Part shown: positions 36,480 to 47,048 of the stretch, one piece after another | Position numbering within the stretch: position 1 is the first letter of the stretch | Layout of the letters: every line of letters starts with the position of its first letter | From: Gordionus sp. m RMFG-2023 | Taxonomy: Eukaryota; Nematomorpha; Gordioida; Chordodea; Parachordodidae | Direction of reading: 5' to 3' | Assembly: GCF_954871325.1 (NCBI RefSeq) | Contig: NC_088775.1 | Location: 46,167,561 to 46,231,560 of the forward strand | DNA: 64,000 bases | Position numbers and translations under genes: made by a program | The notes under the pieces: model-generated | Seen by the model: only the letters and a program-made list of their open reading frames with translations | Told to the model about the DNA's origin: nothing | Database searches by the model: none

Positions 36480-36869
36480 CATATCTTTAAGTTAAATTCT
36501 TTATAAAATAATTCTCTATAAAATACATTTTTTATAAAATAATTCTCTATAAAATACATTCTATATAAAATAATTCTATATAAAATCATTCTCTGTAAAA
36601 TCATTCTCTATAAAATTATTCTCTATCATTCTCTATAAAATAATTCTCTAAATCATTCTCTATATACGACATTCTCTACAATTGTTTTCTCTATAAATTC
36701 TCTGTAAAATACATTCTCTATAAAATAATTCTCTATAATTGTTTTCTCTATAATTGTTTTCTCTATAATTGTTTTCTCTATAATTGTTTTCTCTATAATT
36801 GTTTTCTCTATAATTGTTTTCTCTATAATTGTTTTCTCTTTAATGGTTTCTCTGTAATGACCCGATACC
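36480..36869 (-). repeat. Right minisatellite arm of the MULE
   Basis: Reverse-complement version of the left arm. It includes seven or more consecutive near-identical 16-bp units TATAATTGTTTTCTC at 36732-36840, a cleaner array than on the left, so the arrays have been expanding or homogenising after insertion. Confidence 0.85.
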
Positions 36870-37053
36870 ATATTTGTCTACCCATCAATAAAAGTCAAAT
36901 TTATATCTTATCTTTCAGTTAATATATTTTTAATCCTTTCATATTCACTCTCTAATAAATTTTTACTAAGTAAATATCTGAGATCATTTTCAATGCTGTT
37001 TAAAATATTTTAATAATTTCTTCCAATTACACGTTGCATTATGGAAAATAAAA

Positions 37054-37310
37054 TTGCTTAATAATGAAAATTAAACTATTTGCTTTGTATTGACCTTTTC
37101 TTATTTTTGTAACTTTTATTTTTACTCTTATTATTGTAAAACTAATTTTATATTTTATTTTGGAAAAGCTTTTATATTCAAATTTGTTATATTAAATTTT
37201 GTATATATATCGTAGATTTTTTTCTATGTAAAACATATATAATATATTTTAGAAAATAATATAATAAAAAATCCATTTCACGTTTTCCCCATCATATATA
37301 TTAGTATGAT
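37054..37310 (+). repeat. LTR-like repeat, uninterrupted copy
   Basis: It contains TTTTGTATATATATCGTAGA, uninterrupted. In the other copy the composite element begins and ends at exactly this point, which makes this a natural empty-site reference. Confidence 0.75.
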
Positions 37311-37319
37311 GCCCCGGTC

Positions 37320-39190
37320 CCGGAAATAAAGACTCTCAGGTAAAAAAAAATTTTGACTATTTTATTTTTTTGATTCTTCCATTGTGTTGTAATGGGGAAC
37401 TTAACACGTTAAAATATGAAAAGAAAAAAAATATGATAATTCGTGCAAATATGCAACTCAATGTGATGATCCAGAAGCAGTATGAAAGTTGGACAGTAAG
37501 CTATGAATTTTGTATAGTAGGATCAATGAATAATTACAAACAATTCCAAATGCACATAAGATGAAAAGTTATTATAAATTAAAATACCATTCCAAAATAA
37601 AGTCATACTTTTAACATAAAATAACTTATAAAGTAAATACTAATCAATCGTAATGGATATAAATGAATGCATAGAAAACCTTGAAGAATATTTATTAAAC
37701 AATGAAATAACAGTTGATTTTCTTAATAACTTACCTGATTACATTTTTCATATTTTTGATTTCTTGAATTATGATCAAATGTGAAATTAACTAATAATAA
37801 ATTCATAGGTACAATAAAAGGGTATTTTGAAGATAAATTACCCTTAGTTCAACCACATAATCATTATAAAAATCATAATATTGACAATTTTCAGCCTAAA
37901 ACTCATTATAAAAAAGGTTATAATAGTAATTGTCATAATAGAAATAATCCAGGTAATTATTATAAGAGTAATCAATATAAAAATATAATAAAAATAATTA
38001 TTACTACAACGAACAACCTTATATTTATAATAAGAATGAAAATGTTCGTAAATAAAATAAAACTTGTAATAAAATTATGAAAATAAAAGATAAAAATCCA
38101 ATTGATTTAGAAAAAATACATGGTTTATTTATTTCTGATTAAGATAAAAAATAAAAAAATTTTTATTCAAATTAATGTAGAAAAAATTGATATATACCGT
38201 GTTAAACTAATAGATAAGAGAATTGTTGCTAAAAATTTTGAAATAATTTTAACAGAACTTATTAGTGAAGAAATTAAGGATGCGAATGTTAAAAAAAAAT
38301 TATTATAATTTCAAAAGTTTAATCTTACAAATTGAAATCCATTAATCACATGTTAAAGTACAAAGAAACTCTTATAATTATTATTAAAAGTAATAAGAAA
38401 TTTAGGAAACATAACACTTTGAAGATAAAAATTTAAATCGTACTTAATTGATAAGATACAATCTCAAAACTAAACATCTTAAATTCAAAAAAATATTTAA
38501 AGATGCGACAATGAGATTATTTTCTAAAATTTGAGGCTAAAGAAATTATTTTTTACAAAAACAATGATGATCTGAAGAAGAATTATAATAATAGGACACT
38601 TTTTAAATGGAAAAACAAGGGTGTGAAATCAAACTTTTTTTAAAAAGAGAGAGAAATTTGCATAAAAATATTTTATTTGCATATTATTAATAAAAAATAC
38701 ATAAATATTTAACACTTAAACGCGAAAATAAATTAAATATTAAAAATATGATACAATAATCTTAATGATTTATCATTTTGATTCTATTCTATACATTCCG
38801 TATATTATTCCAAATTTCATATATTATTCCGATAATTCATTTATTCTCATATCTAATTTGATCAATTATTATTTCTAATTATTCCTAACTAATTGATGAT
38901 GATAACAATTTTGAAAAATGATAATAATAACAACGGAGACAAGCAGCTTACATGACAAAATTACGATTGATAAAGACAACTTACGATAAGGATAACTAAA
39001 ACGATTTGGACAAACCAATGTAGAAACTCAAAAACGATTTGGACAAACCAACGTACAAAGTCAAAAACGATTAGAACAAGCCAACGTATAAAATAAAATG
39101 CGATATAGAACAGCCAAAACGATAAACCATTTGGACAACACACTCTCAATGATAGCTTACATGAAATTATGGGAGCTTCTTAGAAGAGGG
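37320..39190 (+). other. Degenerate interior of the LTR-like fossil
   Basis: Short frames with Asn/Tyr/Lys-rich composition (for example near 37800-38080) could be gag debris. Near 38990-39100 a 33-bp unit containing AAACGATTTGGACAAACCAA is repeated about three times. Nothing is diagnostic of a superfamily. Confidence 0.45.
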
Positions 39191-39352
39191 AGAATGTTGA
39201 ATAATGAAAATTAAACTATTAATTTTGTATTGACCTTTTCTTATTTATGTAACTTTTATTTTTATACTCTTATTCTTGTAAAACTAATTATATATTTTAT
39301 TTTGGAAAAGCTTTTATATATTTAAATTTGTTATATTACATTTTGTATATAT

Positions 39353-39690
39353 GTAGTATTGGGATATGGAATCACGTGGGATTCCGAATAAAACGTGGGG
39401 ATTCAAGCCATGAAAAAAAAATTCCGAATCCCCATGAAAAAAAAATATAATTACTTTTTCTTCTCTTTTTCTGCGACTGGCACCATTTAATTAAAAGGCC
39501 GAAATAAGGGATTTAAAAAGAGAATTTAAAAAAAAAAAATAGTATAAAGGCATATAATGAATGAAAGGGATGAGGAAGACTTTATTGTTTTAAAATATAA
39601 AAAAATATATTTATAAAAAATCTGAATTATTGCAACAATTATTCTATGTAATGTGGCATTTCGTTGAAATTTAAGCAAAAATTTCTTAAT
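39353..39690 (+). repeat. Left terminal inverted repeat of the composite element
   Basis: Matches 46057-46442 in reverse. Landmarks are AATCCCCATG, GCGACTGGCACCA, GGCATATAATGAATG, TTGCAACAATTATTC and GGCATTTCGTTGAA. It loses similarity near 39690. Confidence 0.8.
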
Positions 39691-39769
39691 CAATAATAAT
39701 TTAATGTTTTGTGTTGTCAAATTATGCACTTGAAATAAAAAGAAATATTCATTTGTAGCCATAATTATA

Positions 39770-40870
39770 TTATATAAATATTTACTATAAAAATTTTAAT
39801 AAAGGAGTTCTTAGTAAGAAAAAAAATTAACGATCCCATATTAGAAATAACAAAAAAATTTGAGTAAATAAGATATTTGAAGTAATAATAAGTATAAATA
39901 CTCACTATAAAAATTTTATTTATAGAGTTCCAATAAAAAAAAATTAACGATACCATTAATTATTAGAAATCACAAGAAAATTTTGAGTAAATAAGATATT
40001 TGAAGGAATAATAAGTATAAATACCCACTTTAAAAATTTTATTTATAGAGTTCCAATAAAAAAAAAATTAACGATCCCATTAATTATTAGAAATCTCAAG
40101 AAAAATCTGAGTAAATAAGATATTTGAAGGAATACAAGTATAAATACCAACTATAAAAATTTAATTTATAGAGTTCCAATAAAAAAAAATTAACGATCCC
40201 ATATTAGAAATAACAAAAATTTTGAGTAAATAAGATATTTGAAGGAATAATAAGTATAAATACTCACTATAAAAATTTTATTTATAGAGTTCCAATAAAA
40301 AAAAATTAACGATCCCATTAATTATTAGAAATCTCAAGAAAAATTTGAGTAAATAAGATATTTGAATGAATAATAAATATAAATACCTACTATAAAAATT
40401 TTATTTATAGAGTTCCAATAAAAAAAATTAACGATCCCATTAATTATTAGAAATCTCAAGAAAAATTTGAGTAAATAAGATATTTGAAGGCAGTGGCGTA
40501 GCTAGGAATTTTCCTTAGAGGGGGTGCATATATATAAAAACCTGGGGAGCTTCGCCCCCCAGATCTTCTTAAACGGGTCTTCGGCCGGGTTTATCCTAAA
40601 AATCATAACCATATCTTCGATAATATATAATAAATAAATAATATGTTATTATAATTTAAAAAATATAAATATTAGTGGTATATATTTGATATAAAGTCAC
40701 TTTTAAGTCTTTTGAACGTATAATCTAAAAAAAAATTTTGCTCTGGGAGGGGTCCAAACCCGAAAACCACCCCCGTAGCTACGCCACTGTTTGAAGGAAT
40801 AATAAGTATAAATACCTACTAAAACAATTTTATTTATCGAGCTCCAATAAAAAAAAAATTAACGATCCCA
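39770..40870 (+). repeat. Tandem array, about eight units of 120 bp
   Basis: Units begin near 39773, 39895, 40017, 40137, 40255, 40377 and 40497, and resume near 40800 after a MITE. Each contains ATTTATAGAGTTCCAAT, AATTAACGATCCCAT and GAGTAAATAAGATATTTGAA. Units differ by a few percent to the eye, with alternating long (ATTAATTATTAG) and short (ATTAG) versions of one segment. Confidence 0.88.
40491..40789. mobile_element. 299-bp hAT MITE inside the tandem array, perfect 8-bp TSD
   Basis: It starts CAGTGGCGTAGCTAGG and ends CCCGTAGCTACGCCACTG. The TSD TTTGAAGG (40483-40490, 40790-40797) is part of the array unit. It is non-coding. The terminus is the common CAGTGGCGTA hAT type also seen at 4711 and 7368. 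Confidence 0.93.
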
Positions 40871-41727
40871 TTGATCATTAGAAATAACAAAAAAAATTAA
40901 AATATATGAGTAAATGTGATATTTATAGAAATAATAAATATCTATTACCCCTTTACCCTAAAATTTATTTTTATTTTCTACCCATCTACATCTCATGAAA
41001 TTATATTTAGAAAACGACATAAGTAAATGGCTACTAGTTTTACCATTCCTGGTTATTTTTTTAGAATAAATATTTCAAAAAAATTAATCTATTGTTCTAT
41101 TATTAAATAGATAAGTTCTCTAATGCAGAAGAAAATTGTTTTAATATCATCTAATATAAATTATTTTAAAAAATATATATAATATTGAATAAATTCTATT
41201 TATTATTTCATTATAAATTAATTATATTAAATATATCAATAATATTAAAATATGCAATATATATTACAAGTATATTAAAATATGCAATATATATTACAAG
41301 TATATTAAATAAATTATATTAATTATGTAAATAATATTAATTATTATATTATAATAAAATCTTATAATCTTACAATTTAATACATTTATTAATTTACTAA
41401 TATTAAATATATTAAAATTTAAAATTATTTTATACTATGTATTTATTAATATATAAATTTTTTATAATATTATATTATATTATTAATATGTATAACTAAT
41501 TAATATTAGAATCATATATTTTCTAATATTTATATTAATAATTTATATTTATATTAAATTAATTTAATATTAAATAATTTACTTAAATAGTAAAATCTGT
41601 CTAATCTGTAAAAGTTAAAAATTTTTTTTAAAATCTCTCTCTTCAAACTTATAGGGGCCATTTTGACAGCCATTTTAGCTTATTTGCTTATTTAACATTT
41701 TTTAATAATAGTAATTGCGGACTGTAA
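40871..41727. other. Very AT-rich spacer within the composite element
   Basis: Almost pure A/T with no ORF. A 30-bp unit containing ATGCAATATATATTACAAG is present twice in a row near 41250-41310. Confidence 0.5.
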
Positions 41728-42310
41728 CCTCTGGCTGGCACCAGAAAATTTTATTTTTTAGAGATATTTAATAGGGATAGGTTCTAAATCGCGAAAAAAA
41801 AATCGCTAAAAATTGGGAACCTGGCTTATATCTCCTAGAAAATTTTTAAAGTAAATTTGAAATTAATAGATACTAGGAGACTAAACACTTGTATTTAACC
41901 CCCTAGTATCTATTAATATTAATTTCAAATTTACTTTAAAAATTTTCTAGGAGATATAAGCCAGGCTCTCAATTTTTAGCGATTTAGAACGGGAACCATT
42001 TAATATGTATTACTTTTATGCTTTAAATCATTAAATACTCGAAAAAATGGTTTTAATATAAATTTAATGTAAAAAAATAAATATGGCAATGAAAATATTC
42101 ACGCTTACCACTAAAAAAATTTCGACCCGCCCGCTTACGAAAGACAATATTTTGATTCACACCCGAAAATTCCCGGTGTTTTTAAATTTTTCAAAACTTT
42201 AATGCTATATCTTTTTACACTTTTTTGAATGTATTCTATTTATTTCTTTAATTCCATAATCCATAATAACCAAAAATAAATACATATTATAAATCCAAAT
42301 TTTTACTTAG
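41728..42310 (+). repeat. Left foldback arm, copy 2
   Basis: Corresponds to about 295-625 of copy 1 and, inverted, to about 45225-45500. It starts abruptly at GGCTGGCACCAG and is interrupted by the palindromic MITE at 41774-41997. Confidence 0.75.
41774..41997. mobile_element. Palindromic MITE of 224 bp with TSD
   Basis: The two halves are near-perfect reverse complements, sharing for example CCTGGCTTATATCTCCTAG / CTAGGAGATATAAGCCAGG, and would form one long hairpin. The flanks repeat ATTTAATA (41766-41773, 41998-42005). The same site is uninterrupted in copy 1 (about 328-340) and in the opposite arm near 45465, which confirms the insertion. Termini GGGATAGGTTCTAAATCGC and its mirror do not identify a family for me. 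Confidence 0.85.
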
Positions 42311-42500
42311 AAAAAGAAGAATATCTATTTTTTTTATTTCAATTGTATACGCCTTTCCTCTAATAGGCGATTGCTTACAGAAATAAACCTTTCACTAGAA
42401 GCCGAATTTGCCAGGGCTGACAAAATTTTACTCTCTAATTTTCAGGAAATAAATTTTCCTGCTTCCAAAACTTAAAAATATTGCCATTGTTATTTGTTTT
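42311..42500 (-). pseudogene. hAT transposase fragment (right part), copy 2
   Basis: Counterpart of 625-835 in copy 1, on the minus strand, with further decay. It continues at 43896 beyond the inserted element. Confidence 0.55.
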
Positions 42501-43128
42501 TCGAAACCTTGACCAGCTCCTAAGCAATGATGGGCTACGTCACGCCATCGGTCTAAGACTTAATTGTGATATGGTAATACCCTATCACTGCATCCTTTGT
42601 CAAACGCCGGTCAACTCCAAAGGCCGTCACTCTTTACACTACAAGCGCTGTAGAGGCAGATTCATTAGACATTCAAAATGCAATGATACTATTGCCAGGG
42701 CCCTAAAATCTGCCGTTATCCCATCAACCCTCGAGCCTACTGGACTCTACAATTCTGATTGTAAGCGTCCCGATGGCTCTACCATGATCCCTTGGAAGAG
42801 GGGGGAATTCCTAACCTGGGATTTCTCATGCATCGATCCCCTTGCCCCTTCCAATATAAATAGAGATGCTCTAGTAGACGCCGAGACGAATAAACTCGCT
42901 AAGTATTCGCCATCGCTTCCGGCCAATTACACATTCCTACCACTAATCGCCACGACTCTAACGTCATTCGGCTCTCATGCCCTGGCCTTCCTTAAAGAGC
43001 TGGGGAAACGGATTTCTACTAGAACCGAAGATCCCAACGAGGGTTACTACCTACGCCAAAGATTAGCCCTCAATATAATAAAATCCAATTACCTCAGCTT
43101 CATATTCTCAATGACTGATACCCCCTAA
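42501..43128 (+). pseudogene. C-terminal zinc-finger and restriction-like endonuclease fragment of a non-LTR retrotransposon
   Basis: The frame runs about 208 codons within the inserted DNA. It begins with RLNCDMVIPYHCILCQTPVN and GRHSLHYKRC, a Cys/His cluster (CxxC...H...C). It goes on to IPSTLEPTGLYNSDCKRPDG, TMIPWKRGEFLTWDFSCIDP, then YTFLPLIATTLTSFGSHALA and RQRLALNIIKSN. I recognise this as the part downstream of the reverse transcriptase in a family widespread in invertebrates. RPDG followed by LTWDFS looks like the PD...(D/E)xK core of a restriction-like endonuclease, with Ser in the Lys position or a migrated residue. No start codon is claimed, since the 5' end is a truncation point. 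Family assignment is from memory of the motif, not from a search. Confidence 0.7.
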
Positions 43129-43895
43129 TCACAGAATCGGCGATGAGAAGAGCAATTAAGAACAAGAGAGATATATTCAGATGGAAGTCAACAAAAGAAC
43201 CAAACCCTAATCACAGAATCGGCGATGAGAAAAGCAATTAAGAACAAGAGAGGAATATTCAGATGGAAGAATAAAAACTGAAGGGCAAACTATGAAAACT
43301 CATAATTCTTTTAAATCATATGCTCAATTTATTATATTAATTTACTATATATTTATTTATATTATTTAAATATATTATTATTTATCCTTAAAAGATATAC
43401 TAACAAATGTGATTATTTTTTAAATTGACATATTAATGCCGCTAATATAATTGATATATATATTTAAAAAAATATGATAAAACACTAAAATATTAAAACA
43501 ACTATATAAAATATAAAATATATAAAATTACTAAATAAAAATATATATTAATAGTATAGAAGGCTCTAAAAAGAGCTTAATTTAATAATGAAAATGTACC
43601 TAAAAAACAAGTATAATTGTGTTTAAAAATTTCAAATTGAAGTAAGAAATAAGGATTCGCGATTTTCGTTTCTTATGCTAAAAATTTTTGTGATAAAGTT
43701 TTAAAAAAAATATATGTAGATTGTGAAAAATTGCCGTTAGTTGAAATGACTATTGGCGAAATATAAAGTTATTTAATTTTGAATATTTATTAATTTTTTT
43801 ATTTTCCCCACAATTGATGAAGGAAAGGATGATACGCAGGTTGCATCCCAAATAAAGGACTCAGACCCGACGACTTAACATGCACCCCCTGGTCC
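42501..43895 (+). mobile_element. Truncated non-LTR-type retrotransposon insertion with 9-bp TSD
   Basis: It interrupts the hAT fragment. ATTTGTTTT precedes it (42492-42500) and follows it (43896-43904), and copy 1 has the uninterrupted site near 820-830. The left part encodes the C-terminal domain described at 42501-43128. Next comes an 81-bp near-tandem repeat (43123-43285), AT-rich sequence, and a GC-richer tail (43810-43895) ending GCACCCCCTGGTCC. There is no poly(A) tail. The absence of reverse transcriptase is consistent with 5' truncation. The DNA is clearly more GC-rich in the coding part than its surroundings. Confidence 0.7.
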
Positions 43896-44260
43896 ATTTG
43901 TTTTATGGGATGAATCTTTTAAATTCACACAGCTTTCATTGGTAGATGTTGATGCTTCATCAGAATCATCTAAAAATATGTTTCATTTAGAATATATGGT
44001 TTTTTATGAATGTAGGATGAATTAGGAAAGTTATAAATGACAGTTGGCATTGACTTATGCATATCATCTAATTTTATATCATTTCACATTTTTAAGATTG
44101 GTTTGTAAATATCTTCCTTTTCTTCGTCCATTAAAAACTTTAGGATTTTGAAATTATGATCTAGAATTAAGCCTACCTTTTAAGTGCTTGAGAATAAATT
44201 TTAAAGTTTAAGTAAAAATTCTCACGACAAAACACCTAAACATAAAAAGAAAATAGAACT
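43896..44260 (-). pseudogene. hAT transposase fragment (left part), copy 2
   Basis: Counterpart of 825-1160 in copy 1. It keeps the DNA for the LDPNFKRLKFL region with additional changes. Confidence 0.55.
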
Positions 44261-45224
44261 AGGAGGGTGACACCAGATGTTGTTCATAAAATGCTGGAAT
44301 ATTTTTTGTTTTCAAAAATTTTTCTTTTTTAAAAAAGAACAAAATTAAATGAAAATATGTATTTTAATTATAAAATTGCAAATTTATATTTATAAAAAAA
44401 ATTAAAATTTCCGTGATTCACGGGAAATTCATGTTCACGCCCGGGAAAAATTTTGGGAAGGCCCGTCACGCCCAGTCACGCCTGATAATTTAAAATTTAT
44501 TCACACTCACGCCATAACCCTACGTTACACGATGGGTCACGTGTAATTTTACCGCCCGCGCCCAACTCTAATCATCATTATTTAATTGTTTAGATAAAAA
44601 AAATTTTCATTGATAAAATGGTTAAATTATTAAGAAATGGATCTTTCATGTTATTAAGAAGTCTTGGCAGTATATGTGATAGTAAGAATTTATCATCTCT
44701 TATATTATGCCATGTGCAATCATTAAATAAGCATTTGTATTATTTTGGTTAATATTTTTAGGCATATTTTGAAATTGGAAAAATAATTTTATGACAAGAA
44801 ATCAACCTAATTTGCTAAACATCGATCAAAATTTATAAAAATGTAATAAGACCCCATTTATTATTTAATTTAATATGTATACGGAATCACGAGGTCGAGT
44901 CCTATATCATAAACCAGAAATCACTTGGTTATGGATGGGTATAGTAAAACAATAAAAGAATTAAATAAAAAAATTTTTTAAAGTACCCTCATTCCAATTT
45001 TAAGAAGCTATTGCTTCGGACCCTCACCGTTGTAGGGGCCACTAGTCCCAGGGTAGGGTTCACTCGTTGCCAAAAAAAATTCCAGAAAAAATAACATTTT
45101 GAAAAAAGTATTAGATATTAATTTTTGAAATTTAAAACTACTATAAAACTAATAGAGCTGAACAGAATGAGTCATTTTTTATTAAAAATAATAAAGTACT
45201 TTTAATTTTAATAAGGTTAGAAAT
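44261..45224. other. Loop of the foldback, copy 2
   Basis: Matches 1160-1905, with extra sequence at 44505-44570 (GCCATAACCCTACGTTACACG) and at about 44990-45230. The second block has GGACCCTCACCG and GGGTAGGGTTCACTCG, probably tips of a further small element. No genes. Confidence 0.5.
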
Positions 45225-45800
45225 AAATAGAATAAATTCAAAAAAGTGTAAAAAATTATAGCATTAAAGTTTAGAAAAATTTAAAAACATCGTGAATTTT
45301 CGGGGTGAATCAAAATATTGCCTCTGGGTTGAAAATTTTTTAGTGATAAGCGTGAATATTTTCATTGCCACATTTATTTTTTTACATTCAATTTAATTTA
45401 TATTAAAACCATTTTTTCGAGTATTTATTATTTAATGATTTAAAGCATAAAAGTAATACATATTAAATATCTCTAAAAAATAAAATTTTCTGGTGCCAGC
45501 AAAAAAATATAATTTAATTGTTTTTTTTAAAAAAAAGATTCCGAATCCCCTTAAATATTTTTTTAAAAAAAATTTATTTTTGTTATAAATATCTGAACCA
45601 TCACCAACCGATATAATTTTTTTTGAAAGAGTAAAAAGAACCTATATAAAAAACGGTTCAGTTTTTATATTTTAGAAATGGAAATAATTTGAATATCCAG
45701 AATAAATGGTGGTTCCCACCACACAAGTTTCTGTAGAAAGGGCTTTTTTGGGGCTAAAATTTGTGTAATCGTCACAACGAACAAAAAGGAATCCATTTAT
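45225..45800 (-). repeat. Right foldback arm, copy 2
   Basis: Inverted relative to 41728-42310 and parallel to 1960-2570. The hATC sequence near 45700-45800 is more decayed than at 2444-2629. Confidence 0.75.
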
Positions 45801-46056
45801 ACTTGAAAATAAATTACTTATAAGTTCAAATAATATATATAAAAATGAGTTATTTTGAATCTTATATATTTTTTTTAGGTGTTACTTCAATAAAAAAAAC
45901 AATTCCTAACCGTAATGAACCTTTATAATAAGTTGAACCGAACCGAACCTTTATAAATTTCTTCTCAAGAACCGTAACCAAAACGTAACCATTATAATTT
46001 TTTACATACTGAATTGTAACAAACTGAACCGTTATATATAAAGGTTCGGGTCCCTG

Positions 46057-46442
46057 CTTAAATGTTCAACGAAATGCTATATTGCATTGAATAATTGTTG
46101 CAATAATTCGGATTTTTTATAAATATATTTTTTAAAACAAAAAAGTTTTAACCTCATCCCTTTTCATTCATTATATGCCTTAATTTTATACTATTTACTT
46201 TTTTTTAAATTCTCTTTTTAAATAACATATTTTGGCCTTTTAATTATATGGTGCCAGCCGTAAAGAAAGAGAAGAAAAAGTAATTATATTATTTTATTTT
46301 TTTTCAATGGGATTCGGAATTTTTTTTTCATGGAGATTCGGAATATTTTTTAAATATTTTTTTAAAAAATATTAAAAAAAAAAGATCCCGAATAATCCCC
46401 ACTTTGGGATTCCGAATCCCACACAATTCCACCCAATGCGAC
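46057..46442 (-). repeat. Right terminal inverted repeat of the composite element
   Basis: Inverted against 39353-39690 and parallel to 2870-3211. It follows directly on the hAT terminus GGGTCCCTG (ending 46056), so the hAT inserted inside this arm's inner border. Confidence 0.8.
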
Positions 46443-46555
46443 ATATATATCGTAGATTTTTTTTAAGTAAAACATATATAATATATTTTAGAAAATAATA
46501 TAATAAAATATCCATTTTTCGTTTCCACCACCATATTAGCAGAAATTTAACATGA

Positions 46556-47048
46556 AATATCAATATATTTCATTAAATTATTTTTCAGAAATTTATATGA
46601 TTATTGCTTAAATATTCTATAACTTTTTAACTTTTAATTCTACTCCTTATCCTTATTTCAGTTATTATCAAAAATTTTAATTATATTTCAGTCAATAAAA
46701 AAATTCCATTCCTATGAACATTACTAGAGTTGAGCTATTTTATCGAAAAATGAACATACAAAAACAAAATACAATTATGATATATGAACCAAGAAGATAG
46801 ATATTTTTTAAAGTATGATAAAAATCCTGATTATTTGATCAAAAAACATAAAATAAAAATTGGGGAAACTATAGGGGAAATTTCCCTTATGTTACATCCC
46901 TAGTTGTGACTATTCCCTAAATTTGAAATAAATATAAATGCTATTTTATACTTAATTATTCTAATTTAATAGGTGAGGATCATTTTATAAAAAGTATTTT
47001 ACATTTTAAGATGCTTTTATTCAGAAAAGATACAAGTATCTGTATTTT
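46556..47048. other. AT-rich spacer
   Basis: Nothing recognisable on either strand. Confidence 0.45.

Larger units (their letters stand above)
34035..36869 (-). mobile_element. Mutator-like element (MULE) with minisatellite terminal repeats and 9-bp TSD
   Basis: The ends GGTTCCACGTCATTACAG (left) and its inverted partner CTGTAATGACCCGATACC (right) are flanked by identical 9-bp TSDs, ATATTTGTC, at 34026-34034 and 36870-36878. A 9-bp duplication is the MULE hallmark. Both terminal regions are long arrays of TTATAGAGAA-type units (34045-34480; 36480-36860, opposite strand). Inner inverted sequences (34600-35160 against 36240-36380) extend the arms. The transposase, at about 35390-35960 on the minus strand, is of the MULE type and is partial. 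The whole element is 2,835 bp. Confidence 0.88.
39353..46442. mobile_element. 7.1 kb composite long-TIR DNA element, copy 2, with nested insertions
   Basis: The left end reads GTAGTATTGGGATATGGAA and the right end, reversed, GTCGCATTGGGTGGAAT. Both continue into GTGGGATTCCGAAT-like sequence, giving inverted repeats of about 330-380 bp (39353-39690; 46057-46442). The flanks join to the uninterrupted sequence at 37200-37215, which fixes the boundaries and indicates a 6-8 bp AT-rich target duplication. The contents are a 120-bp tandem array, two MITEs, a hAT terminus at 46056, foldback arms, hAT coding debris and a non-LTR-type insertion. No transposase of its own was recognised, so the superfamily is unknown. 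Confidence 0.75.
37054..46555 (+). mobile_element. LTR retrotransposon-like fossil, 3' LTR split by the 7.1 kb composite element
   Basis: A repeat of about 260 bp at 37054-37310 recurs as 39194-39352 plus 46443-46555, on either side of the composite element. The second copy follows a purine-rich AGAAGAGGGAGA tract and begins TGTTGAATAATG, as a 3' LTR should. The interior between them (37320-39190) is short, AT-rich and degenerate. No reverse transcriptase is recognisable, so the superfamily is open. It appears old and badly broken, with most of the coding part gone. Confidence 0.65.

Noticed and set aside
36720-36860. Repeated-peptide protein frame (IIEKT units) on the minus strand
   Set aside because: It is the translation of the MULE minisatellite arm, not a gene.
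38961-39149. Minus-strand frame rich in FxRWFVQIV repeats
   Set aside because: It is the reverse of a 33-bp tandem repeat at the end of an LTR-like fossil.
39770-40870. CRISPR-like array
   Set aside because: Units are about 120 bp and repeated throughout, with no unique spacers, in a eukaryotic transposon setting.
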